Shown in pieces: positions 44,690-53,300 of a DNA stretch of 64,000 bases. Every line of letters starts with the position of its first letter. Positions within the stretch are counted from its first letter, which is position 1. The notes under the pieces are model-generated. The model worked only from the letters and a program-made list of their open reading frames with translations. It was not told the origin of the DNA and searched no databases. This DNA comes from JACDAL01 sp963849115. GTDB lineage: Bacteria > Actinomycetota > CADDZG01 > WHSQ01. The position numbers and the translations under genes are program-made. Where the stretch lies: contig CAWKGK010000002.1 in NCBI GenBank assembly GCA_963849115.1, positions 62,001 to 126,000 of the forward strand, in the 5' to 3' direction.

Positions 44690-44796
44690 GGTCGTTGATT
44701 CACTGCGCCAGGCTAGGTGAGAGCAGGCCGTTCGGCCCTCCTTGTGAAAACTTTCACGAGCATACCCCGGTCGACGCTATGCAGTGAAAAACGACC
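44690..44796. promoter_or_regulatory. Nested inverted repeats upstream of the reductase-nuo operon
   Basis: The 186-base gap (44631-44816) holds a long imperfect inverted repeat, GGTCGTTGATTCACTGC (44690-44706) against GCAGTGAAAAACGACC (44781-44796). Between the arms lie two palindromes: GGCCG-TT-CGGCC (44726-44737) and GTGAAA-AC-TTTCAC (44744-44757). On the minus strand TATGCT is a possible -10. The region could be an operator array for the operon or a large terminator for the cupredoxin gene. Confidence 0.5.
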
Positions 44797-44816
44797 AACT
44801 TCAGAGCGATAACGGC

Positions 44817-45842
44817 TCAGCCGACCTCGACGGTGCCGTTCATGCTTGCGTGGTACGAGCAATTGAAGAAGTATTCGCCCTTCTTCAACGGATCAATCGG
44901 GAAGCTTTCGGTGGCCCCTGCGGGAATGTCCGGACCCTTGAACAAGAAACTGCTCGGATCGGTGGCGTCCTCCTCGGTCTGGAAGACAACGAAGTTGTGC
45001 ACCAAGGTGTCGCGATTCTCGATCTCGAAATCGGTCTCCTTGTTGGGCGCCAACCTGACGGTGTCGGCGTCGAAAGCGGTGCCCTCGGCCACCATGCTGT
45101 CGGTGGCGACCCCACCACCGCCATCGCCGGCGGGCGGGGGCTCCGGAGTGGTTCCGGTGTCCGTCGGCCCGTTCGCAATCAAGAAGGCAACCACGGCGAG
45201 CGGGACGAGGAGATAGAGAACCGAGAGCCACGGTGCCCTCGCCCGGCCCGAGTCGGCGGCGGCCACCGAGGGAACGCCGGTGGCGATGAGCTCGTCGATC
45301 AGCTTGCGGCGGTCGTACATCGCCCGTTGGCCCGCGAACTGGGCCTCCGTGGAGACACCGTCCTCGGGCCTGAGTCGGTTGCCGGAGGCGGTGCCGTGGC
45401 TTACACCGGTGGTGGGTCTGGTGGCCACCGCCACCCCGCCCTGGGCGGCGGGTTGCTCCGCGGGCGCCTGGGCAGCCGGTTGCTCCGCGGGCGCCTGGGC
45501 AGCCGGTTGCTCCGCGGGGGCCTGGGCGGCGGGTTGCTCTGCAGGGGCCTGGGCGGCCGGTTGCTCCGCGGGGGCCGGCGCCTCCGCAGGCTCTTCCTCG
45601 GCCTCGGCGGCGGGCTCCTCCTCGGCTTCGGCGGCGGGCTCCTCCTCGGCCGGCCCGGCTCCGTTTCCACCCTCGAGATGAGGCTGTGCACCGGGCCACC
45701 ATTTGGGCTCCTTAGGGTGCGGTGACCCCGCCTCGGCCCGGGCACGAGCCGCCTTGGCGCGGCCCTCGGCCACCGGGCCGGAGCTGCCCTTTTGCTGCTC
45801 TTCCTGAAGGACTTCCGTATACAGCTGTTCTGGATCGGCCAA
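44817..45842 (-). CDS. Membrane-anchored cupredoxin with NuoI-tail motif and repeats
   Basis: A 341-residue protein in four parts. Residues 2-38 (DPEQLYTEVLQEEQQKGSS then a basic Ala-rich helix) match the motif in the NuoI tail at 20510-21958. Next comes a Pro/Glu/Ala linker with repeats of EEEPAAEA and APAEQPAAQ. One membrane helix, SVLYLLVPLAVVAFLIA, lies near residue 205. The C-terminal domain is a plastocyanin-like cupredoxin with type 1 copper ligands in VHNFVVF, NCSYHASM. The copper domain should lie outside the membrane and the motif inside. Function is unknown; an electron-transfer role is plausible. Confidence 0.85.
   Translation of the reverse strand: MADPEQLYTEVLQEEQQKGSSGPVAEGRAKAARARAEAGSPHPKEPKWWPGAQPHLEGGNGAGPAEEEPAAEAEEEPAAEAEEEPAEAPAPAEQPAAQAPAEQPAAQAPAEQPAAQAPAEQPAAQAPAEQPAAQGGVAVATRPTTGVSHGTASGNRLRPEDGVSTEAQFAGQRAMYDRRKLIDELIATGVPSVAAADSGRARAPWLSVLYLLVPLAVVAFLIANGPTDTGTTPEPPPAGDGGGGVATDSMVAEGTAFDADTVRLAPNKETDFEIENRDTLVHNFVVFQTEEDATDPSSFLFKGPDIPAGATESFPIDPLKKGEYFFNCSYHASMNGTVEVG
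45441..45575. repeat. 27 bp tandem repeats inside the cupredoxin gene
   Basis: Five near-identical 27-base units, each close to CTGGGCGGCGGGTTGCTCCG plus seven bases, encode APAEQPAAQ. A shorter series of about 24-base units follows at about 45590-45655, encoding EEEPAAEA. Both are in frame, so length changes would keep the protein intact. Confidence 0.9.
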
Positions 45843-46037
45843 GTTCAGTGCTCCTACGTCGAGGTGAGTGGGGCGCCTCTAAGTATCGGCCTGGCGACAC
45901 CACTCTGGATTGGGCCGAGTCTAAGCCAGAGGGCCGACTCGCCCCGCTGATCTGAGTCGCGACCGACCAGGTTTGGCCCAAAAACGGCCTATGCGGGCGG
46001 TTTCGGGACAGAGTTTCCCTCGGACCCCATCGTTCGG

Positions 46038-47045
46038 TCACACGCCGCGCGCCGTGGAGAGCTCCAGGAGAGCCTCCAGCGCACTCGAGACTTCGTCCTC
46101 CGCCTCGATTTCCTCCAGAGCGAAGCGCGCACGACTCACGAGCTCCTGAAGGAGCTCCTCGGTCGCGGCGCGAGCGCCGGAGGATTCGACAAGTGCACGC
46201 AGGGACTCGACCTCCCCCTCTGAGAGGTTCGCTCCGCCCCAGCGATCCTCGAAGAAGGCACGTTCGGTCCCCCGGAGCGCAGACCGGGTCTTGGCGTAGA
46301 GCACGTTGTGTTTGCCCTCGCGGATATCCGAATCGATGGGCTTGCCGGTCTCCGCCCTGTCGCCGAAGAGGCCGAGAAGGTCGTCCCGGAGCTGGAACGC
46401 CTCTCCCAGGGGGGCGCCGAACGCTGCCAACCTGTCGAGTAGGTCATCCGAGCTCCCGGCCAAGCGGGCGCCGATCGCCAGTGGCTCTTCCACCGAGTAA
46501 CGCCCCGACTTGAGCCTCGCCACCAGCCGGGCTCGCTCCTCGCTCGTCTCCTTGTCGAAGGCCGCCTCCAGGTCGAGCCACTGGCCCACGATTACCTCCT
46601 GCCGCATCCTGGAATAGGCCAGGAAGGCATGAGCCAGAGCAGTGGGATCGAAGCCCGAGGCCATGAACATGTCGTCCGCGAGGACCAACGCCAGGTCGCC
46701 GACCAATAGCGCCGTGTTCACTCCGTGGAGGGCGTGAACGGTCGGGTTTCCCCTGCGCTCGTCGGACTGATCCATGATGTCGTCGTGGACGATGGCAAAC
46801 GTGTGCAGCAACTCGAGACTGGCGGCGGCGCGCATGATGTGGGGACCGTGGGAGGCGGCGGCGCGGTAGCCCCAGTAGCAGAAGGAGGGCCGGAGTCGTT
46901 TACCACCGGCGGCCAAGAGGCGCGACATTTCGGCTAACAGGGGGCCGGAGTGGGACAGGCGCAGCTCTCTGTCCTCGAGCCAGGCCAAGAGCTCGGCGTC
47001 GACTGTGGCACGGAACTCTGCGATCGTCGGCCGAAAGCCCGTCAT
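46038..47045 (-). CDS. Polyprenyl diphosphate synthase
   Basis: A 335-residue trans-prenyltransferase that builds isoprenoid chains, for example the quinone tail. The first Asp-rich motif is in TFAIVHDDIMDQSDERRG (near residue 90) and the second in FQLRDDLLGLFGD (near residue 215). A short N-terminal region precedes KRLRPSFCYWGYRA. It stands next to respiratory genes, which fits a menaquinone-tail role, though chain length cannot be told. Its start codon lies just opposite the start of the small lipoprotein gene. Confidence 0.92.
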   Translation of the reverse strand: MTGFRPTIAEFRATVDAELLAWLEDRELRLSHSGPLLAEMSRLLAAGGKRLRPSFCYWGYRAAASHGPHIMRAAASLELLHTFAIVHDDIMDQSDERRGNPTVHALHGVNTALLVGDLALVLADDMFMASGFDPTALAHAFLAYSRMRQEVIVGQWLDLEAAFDKETSEERARLVARLKSGRYSVEEPLAIGARLAGSSDDLLDRLAAFGAPLGEAFQLRDDLLGLFGDRAETGKPIDSDIREGKHNVLYAKTRSALRGTERAFFEDRWGGANLSEGEVESLRALVESSGARAATEELLQELVSRARFALEEIEAEDEVSSALEALLELSTARGV

Positions 47046-47064
47046 GGACCACTACCCTAGTGGC

Positions 47065-47367
47065 GTGCGGTCCCTGTGCCTGCTGTTGTGCCTGGCGCTG
47101 ATGGGCCTGGCCTCCTGCTCGGCGCAAGAGGGCTCACGTCGGGTAACGGGAGTCGTCGTCGAGATCGAATCGAGTGGGCTGGCGCGGGTCGAGCAGTTCA
47201 CGCTCCAGGATGAAGGGCGGCGCGTGTCGATTCTCGTGGACGACGAGACCGAGTTCGCGTTCGCGCCGAGCCACCTGAACGAGCACCGGGCGAGGGGCGA
47301 GCCGGTGGCGGTGGAGGTGGAGAAGCGAAAGGGGGGGCTCTATGCGGTGTCGGTGGACGATGCCTGA
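47065..47367 (+). CDS. Small lipoprotein of unknown function
   Basis: A protein of 100 aa from GTG 47065, or 107 from ATG 47044. The leader SLCLLLCLALMGLASCSAQE ends in a lipobox (LASC), so the mature protein is probably a membrane-anchored lipoprotein. The rest forms a short beta-rich domain (RRVTGVVVEIESSGLARVEQ and onward), of an OB-fold-like pattern, with no catalytic motif. It is divergent from the polyprenyl synthase and its 3' end faces the thioredoxin-like lipoprotein. Confidence 0.65.
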   Translation: MRSLCLLLCLALMGLASCSAQEGSRRVTGVVVEIESSGLARVEQFTLQDEGRRVSILVDDETEFAFAPSHLNEHRARGEPVAVEVEKRKGGLYAVSVDDA

Positions 47368-47387
47368 GAGGGGCCGATAGGCCGACC

Positions 47388-48296
47388 TCAGAGCCCCCGG
47401 AGGGCCTGGTTCAGCTCCCGGCCCGAGACGATGCCCTCGTACTTCTCCCGCAGGCGCCCCGAGGAGTCCATAACGAACACCCACGGCTCGGTAGGGAGCC
47501 CCCACTCCAGAGCCGCGGGCACCGGCTTGAGGTTGCCGGGGTCGGCCGGCAGCTGGTAGGGCTCGACGTGAACGAAGCTCACGCCCGGCCACTTCGCCGC
47601 GACTCCTTCAACCACATCAAGGGTGGGCCCGCAGGTCTGCGAGGAGCAAAATTTCGGCGTGGCGAACACCACGACTGATGGGCTTCCTGCCTTCAACGCC
47701 TCGGCGATCGAGAGCTCGTAGAAGCGGGGGGTGGGGTCGTCGTCGGTGGAGATCTTCTTGATCTGGGCGGCCGAGCTTGCCGTAGGCGAGTCTGAGGAGG
47801 GCGGGCGCTCACCCAACGCCGGGGTACTGGGCTCTTTACGAACCTCGAAACCGGCCTTGACCTGCTCGTCGATCCCGCCCCCGCGGATGCTGACCTCGGC
47901 CCCCCACTTGCCCGCCTCATCGAAGCTCACCTGGGCTCCGTAGAGCCCGACGTAGGGCTTGTCGATCCAGATGAAGCGCATTCCGGTGTGACCGACCGGC
48001 TCGGTGGCCGACTCGTCGAGATCGAAGAAGCTGATGTCCATGTCGATCTTCGGCGAGCCGATGGGGGCATCGTGATCGTCGAGCAGGCCGACGAGAAAGC
48101 GGTTCTGGCCGACCACGATCTCCGAGGATGCGAACACGGGATAGGCCTTGACGTCGGTGAAGGGCTGCTCGAAAGACGCGGCGCCCTCTTTGGGAGAGGC
48201 CCCCGAGTCGCCTTCGCCTCCAGAGCCCCCGGCAGAACCGCTGGAACCGCAGGCCGCCATCAGCAGGGCACAGACCAGTGCCACGATCACCTTCAT
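47388..48296 (-). CDS. Thioredoxin-like lipoprotein
   Basis: A 302-residue protein with a lipoprotein signal (MKVIVALVCALLMAACGSSG), an N-terminal beta-rich domain (about residues 55-155) and a C-terminal thioredoxin-like domain (about residues 205-300). SVVVFATPKFCSSQTCGP carries two cysteines in a Cx4C spacing rather than CxxC. The end has EPWVFVMDSSGRLREKYEG, the usual cis-Pro region. It probably faces outward and could act in copper delivery or redox work for the oxidase, as SCO/TlpA relatives do. It is divergent from ctaA. Confidence 0.75.
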   Translation of the reverse strand: MKVIVALVCALLMAACGSSGSAGGSGGEGDSGASPKEGAASFEQPFTDVKAYPVFASSEIVVGQNRFLVGLLDDHDAPIGSPKIDMDISFFDLDESATEPVGHTGMRFIWIDKPYVGLYGAQVSFDEAGKWGAEVSIRGGGIDEQVKAGFEVRKEPSTPALGERPPSSDSPTASSAAQIKKISTDDDPTPRFYELSIAEALKAGSPSVVVFATPKFCSSQTCGPTLDVVEGVAAKWPGVSFVHVEPYQLPADPGNLKPVPAALEWGLPTEPWVFVMDSSGRLREKYEGIVSGRELNQALRGL

Positions 48297-48374
48297 AGAG
48301 CCGAGTCTAGTGGGAACGCCTTCTTAGGCGGGGTGAGCGGAATAGCTGGGGGCCGCGAGTAACATGACGGCTCC

Positions 48375-49295
48375 ATGCCCCGATTCCACCGCATCGCCGT
48401 CCTTTGCTTAGCCGCGACCTTCGCCCTCGTGAGCATCGGGGGCCTGGTGCGAGCTACCAAATCGGGCCTGGGTTGTGGAGAGAACTGGCCCGACTGTCCG
48501 GGGGACGTCGACCGGGCACTCATCATCGAAATGTCCCACCGTGGTGCCGCCGCCGTCGTGGTCGTGCTGCTGGCGGTGCTTGCCACGGTCGCGTGGCGGC
48601 GTCGGCGCGAGGCACCGGGCCTGGTGACGCCCTCGATCATCGCCTTCGGGTTGGTCCTGTTCCAAGCGGTCTTGGGGGCCGTCGTGGTGTGGCTGAGGCT
48701 GCGAGCCGAATCCGTGGTCCTTCACCTTGGAACTGCGATGGGCCTGTTGATGCTGCTCGTCTACATTGCGGCCGCCTCCAGCGCCTCGGCCCCGAGCCTC
48801 GAGAGAACTACCGACCCGAGAATCGCCCGGCGCGGCCGCTTGGTCGCAGCCGCCGTCTTGTTGCTGCTGCTCGCAGGCTCCTATGTGACCGGCCGGGACG
48901 CCGGTTACGTGTTTGGTGACTGGCCTCTGATGAACGGCAGTCTGGTACCCGACCTTTCGGTCGAGCCCTACGCCATCCACTTCTTCCATCGCGCGCTGGC
49001 CGGCGTGGTCGGGATCCTGCTGTTCACGTTCTTAATCGGGATCATGCGCCGCAAGCACGAGCTGCCTCTGCAGGCACGTTTCGCCCATGTGGCTGCGGGA
49101 GCGTTCGCAGTGGAGGTTCTGGTCGGTGCGGCCAATGTATGGACGCGGCTCAATCCTGCAGTGGTGACACTCCACCTTGCGCTCGGCGCCCTGGTACTAG
49201 CGAGCGTCGCCGGAATCGCAATAGTCTCCAAACCCGGATTCGCTGCGGGTGCGGCCGGCTCCCGTTCTCTGCAAATGGAGCCGGCAAGCGCATGA
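48375..49295 (+). CDS. ctaA: CtaA, heme A synthase
   Basis: CtaA oxidises the C8 methyl of heme O to give heme A for the terminal oxidase. The 306-residue protein has eight hydrophobic segments and heme-ligand histidines in IEMSHRGAA, VVLHLGTAMG, HFFHRALAG and TLHLALGAL. The motif LVRATKSGLGCGENWPDCPG contains the extracytoplasmic cysteine pair. ctaB starts inside its last codons (ATGA). Confidence 0.95.
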   Translation: MPRFHRIAVLCLAATFALVSIGGLVRATKSGLGCGENWPDCPGDVDRALIIEMSHRGAAAVVVVLLAVLATVAWRRRREAPGLVTPSIIAFGLVLFQAVLGAVVVWLRLRAESVVLHLGTAMGLLMLLVYIAAASSASAPSLERTTDPRIARRGRLVAAAVLLLLLAGSYVTGRDAGYVFGDWPLMNGSLVPDLSVEPYAIHFFHRALAGVVGILLFTFLIGIMRRKHELPLQARFAHVAAGAFAVEVLVGAANVWTRLNPAVVTLHLALGALVLASVAGIAIVSKPGFAAGAAGSRSLQMEPASA

Positions 49296-50242
49296 CGGCC
49301 CGCCGCGCAGCCTCCGACCCCGACATCCGGCTCGAAGCCGGATCCGAGAACCGTTCCGAGTACGTCGTCCAGGTTTCTACGCTCGACAAGCTCAAGGCCT
49401 ATGTTGCGCTCACCAAGCCGCGCATAATCGAGCTGCTGCTCGTGACCACGGTCCCCGCAATGATCGTGGCGGCGCGCGGCTGGCCCGGACTGACCTTGGT
49501 GGCGTTGACGCTGGTGGGCGGGACGCTCGCCGCCGGCGGAGCCAATGCGATCAACTGCTACGTGGACCGTGACATCGACGAGGTCATGCGACGCACACAA
49601 AGCCGCCCGTTGCCCGCTCACGTAGTGGCACCCACCCACGCTCTCGTGTTCGGCGCCGCCCTCGGAATCGCGAGCTTCTTGCTGCTGTGGCTCACGATCA
49701 ATCTGGCATCCGCCGGGCTGGCGCTGGGGGCCCTCCTGTTCTATGTGTTCGTTTACACAATCGGCCTCAAGCGCAACACGCCGCAGAACATCGTCATCGG
49801 AGGAGCGGCCGGCGCGGTGCCCGTGTTGGTCGGATGGGCAGCAGTGACCGGTACCGTCGAGCCTCCCGCGCTTGCCCTGTTCGGCATCATCTTCTACTGG
49901 ACACCACCTCACTTCTGGGCACTGGCGATGCGCTACGAAGAGGACTACGCGGCCGCCGGAGTACCGATGATGCCGGTCGTCTACGGCCGGGCCGAGACCG
50001 CGCGTCACATCGTGCTGTACTCGCTGCTGCTGTTCGCTCTGTGCTTGGTGTTTTTCTCGATCGGGCGCATGGGCTTGATCTATCTGGGGGCCGTACTGGT
50101 CCTCAATGGAATCTTCATCGCACGGGCGCTGCAGCTGTTGCGCAAGCCGGAGACCGAGACCGCGTGGAAGCTCTTTAAGTACTCGATCACGTATCTGGCG
50201 CTGCTGTTCGCCTCCATGGCGGCCGACCAGCTCCTGATCTGA
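49292..50242 (+). CDS. ctaB: CtaB, heme O synthase (protoheme farnesyltransferase)
   Basis: CtaB attaches a farnesyl chain to heme B to give heme O, the substrate of CtaA. The 316-residue protein has about nine helices and the Asp-rich motif NCYVDRDIDEVMRRTQSRPL (near residue 88), plus YTIGLKRNTPQNIVIGGAAG and FWALAMRYEEDYAAAGVPMM. ATG 49292 overlaps the ctaA stop. Together with ctaA it serves the caa3 oxidase encoded 6 kb further on. Confidence 0.96.
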   Translation: MTARRAASDPDIRLEAGSENRSEYVVQVSTLDKLKAYVALTKPRIIELLLVTTVPAMIVAARGWPGLTLVALTLVGGTLAAGGANAINCYVDRDIDEVMRRTQSRPLPAHVVAPTHALVFGAALGIASFLLLWLTINLASAGLALGALLFYVFVYTIGLKRNTPQNIVIGGAAGAVPVLVGWAAVTGTVEPPALALFGIIFYWTPPHFWALAMRYEEDYAAAGVPMMPVVYGRAETARHIVLYSLLLFALCLVFFSIGRMGLIYLGAVLVLNGIFIARALQLLRKPETETAWKLFKYSITYLALLFASMAADQLLI

Positions 50243-50247
50243 ACGAC

Positions 50248-50290
50248 CTTTTCCACCTCAGCAGCGCCTACCGCTGCTCACATGGAAAAG
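50248..50290. terminator. Two-tier hairpin between ctaB and the helicase gene
   Basis: Outer arms CTTTTCCA (50248-50255) and TGGAAAAG (50283-50290) are perfect; the inner stem AGCAGCG-CCTAC-CGCTGCT (50260-50278) is also perfect. It sits between two convergent genes, so it can terminate both. Its layout resembles the other hairpin repeats but the arms differ. Confidence 0.7.
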
Positions 50291-50307
50291 ATCGGCTGGG
50301 TACGGGG

Positions 50308-53300
50308 TCAAGCCCCTTCTCGACCCAACTCCCATGATCGGCAAAGCGCGTTCGCAAGGTGCATCTGGCGGGGTGTCCTGCAAGAGACCCGCACGAGTTC
50401 CGGGCTCGCCACGATGATCGCCAAGCACTTCGACCGCGATGTGGCCACGTTCAATCTGTGTAAGTCATAGAGAAACTCCATGCCTCGCGGCGCTTCTTCG
50501 GGGGATGACGAAGCCATCGAGTAAATCACCACGGGTGCCTGGCGGCCCTGGAACCTATCGACCGTACCAATGCTCACGTCGGCTTGCTTTGCGAGCTCCA
50601 ACGCCTCTTCGATCTCTCTGATCTGCGAATTGAATGGAGTCACCACTAGCACGTCGGCCGGGCCGATCTGATGCTCGGCAGCGCTTTGATCGCGCCATCG
50701 CCGACCGAGCACATCTCGAACAATCTCGACCACTGCGGCAGCTTCCTCGGGCGAGCTATTCGTATTGCCCTCGTGCTCTACCTCCACGATTCTCAAACCC
50801 GCTCCGGAGAACCGACCTGATCCCAGCACCGCCTGTCGTTCCAGTCCCTCGATTCCGGAGAGCCGGCCTTCATAGAAGACCTCGGAGGTAAATCGACAAA
50901 CGTCCGGATGCATACGCCTCGTTCGCTGGAGGAAAAGCCCCCGATCGGTCGGCATCGTGTCGTGATCACCGAGCACATGACCCAGGGCCGACGCGTCCGA
51001 CCCCGGAGGATGAGCACCCTGGCTGGGCTGCGCCAGCTGTTTAGGGTCCCCAAGCAGGATCAGGCTCCCGTTGGCCGGCGCGCAGGCGAGCGCGTCGGCC
51101 AACGACATCTGACTCGCCTCGTCCACCACCAGCACGTCGATGGTCGCTATCAGATCGGGGTGCGACCATACCCAAGTCGTTCCTCCCACGACATCTACTT
51201 TGCCGGACAGGAGTGAGTCCTTCACCTTCCCGTTACTTGTGAAGAGGAGATCTGAGTCCGTCACCGCCCGGCTCACGGGCGTTCCATCTCCGGTCTTCTG
51301 CCCGATCCGGACAACGGTCCCGCTGCTCATCGCTACTTCGTCGACTTTGTCGAGCAAGTTGCAGATGACCGCGTGAGAGTTCGCCGTGACACCGATCCTC
51401 TTACCGGCACCGACCAGGTCCACGATCTGCCACGCGCCGGTGTAGGTCTTACCCGTTCCAGGAGGACCTTGTACTGCGAGACACGATTTCTTGAGGTCCA
51501 CCGCTAGACGCCGCCCCGCCGACAAGCCGTCCTCATCGGAGCGACGGAGGGGCCCATCATTATCGTCGTCAGCTTTCGGGCGGCGGCGTAGGAGCAGATC
51601 ATAGGCGGCCGAGCGCGGCCATTCCCCTCCACCAATATCGAGCACTCTCTGGGCAAGTCTTCGAAGGCTCTCGGCGTGCGTTGTCCTGCGATACTGGGGG
51701 CCGGGCTCGATCAACGCGCTGGGGTGTGGCTCATTCAGCTTGCTGGGACCCCGCAACAGCGTCAAGAAGCCGGTTGTGTCGTCGGTGTCGTAGATATTCG
51801 AAGGCTTTCCTGAAACCGGATCTTCGGCCATGTCGCCGGCCCGAAAACCGTGTTCTTGTGCAGGGAACCGGTATCGATACAGCGTGGATTTCTGTACCTT
51901 CTCCCCGACGCCGTCGAATTCCAAGCCCGCTACAGCATCGGGTTGCTCAAGCAATTCGTCTTCGCTCAAGCCGCGGAGGTGAAAGTAGCGCCACCACTTC
52001 GGCTTGTCCTCCCGACGGTGGAAACCAAGAAGATCCGCGATCAGTGCCCGAGCCTGTTCTTCGAGTGAGCGCGAGGCCTCATCCGGCAGGCCGTCCAGAA
52101 GAGCGCCGCGAAGCTTCCGGACCTCCGGATCTGACTTGTCCTCTTCGAGCTCTGGGGGCAGGGGTCGGGGAAGATCCTCAGCCAGAGTCGAGGCAAGGTC
52201 CTCCCGTCGATGCTCCAACCAGTCTCGCAGAGCGTGAGTCGAGCGACAGTCGTCCTCGTTATAGCCGCGGAGAATTCGCCGGCCCTCAAGGTCGCCGTCG
52301 GCGTTGCTTTCGTCAAGGGCAAGCTCAAAGTGAAGTGACCGTTCGCCGACGTCGGAAAGCTCCACCGAGCGGGCGAACTCGTAGAGAGGCTCCAGTCGCT
52401 TGATCGAGTAGCTCTCGACCGACGCCCTGATGCCCTGACGTACGATGCGATAAAGATCCACTAACACGCGCCGTCGAAGAAGGCCGTCAAGCTCGTCCTC
52501 GTGCGTTGCGAAGCGGCCCATCAGCCGCTTTAGCGCGTCCTCACGAGTAACGTGCAGCTCAGCCAGATGATCGAGAGCCGTCGGCTCGTAGTGGTTGTAG
52601 TGATACACGTGGGCATCCGGGTGCTGCACCAGCCGCCCGGCTATGAAGTCCACAACTTTCTCGAAAGCGTCACGCTCGCCGGCGCGATCGAAGGCCCAGA
52701 ACGTGTGGTAGCGGGGACGCCTTTGGTCGTCGATCTCGGCCGAGTCAGTGATCCCGAACAGATACTGCAGGCCGAACTCCTTGCCATCCTCGGAGTAGTA
52801 GCGGGCGCCTTCGATATCGAAGAAGAGGTCTCCCTCCGCAGGTTCCGGCAAACCGAGCAACCCGCGGTCCAAGGTCAACTCGCCTTCCTCGTTTCGCTCG
52901 GGCTCGACGAACTCCCAAAGCCACTCGCCTCGATCCTCACCTTCGACCTGGAGGCGCGCTTGCGCAAAGACCTTCGCCAAATTCTTCCTGCCTACACGCG
53001 CCAGATGCGGGGGCTCGATGAGGGCTGCGAAACCGCGACGGGTAGTGACTCCGACATCCTTCATCGCCTTACGCTGCCTTGAAGTCATGCCGGCAACTCG
53101 GGAGAGGTCGTCATCAGCACGGCGGCGTTCGACGCAGACCTGCCACCAGCGACATACTGCACAATGTTCCACCGGCTCCGGATAGGTACCCTTCGGCGGG
53201 AAGGCCGGTTTGGACTTTGCGAGGTCCCGGAACAAGCGATCGACCTGGCGCTCATAGGCCGAGAAGTCCTTGACTCGGAAGGAGATTCGCTCGCCGTCTC

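Noticed and set aside
45441..45655. Regular short repeats that could look like a CRISPR array
   Set aside because: The units are contiguous with no unique spacers and lie in frame inside a coding gene, encoding APAEQPAAQ and EEEPAAEA.
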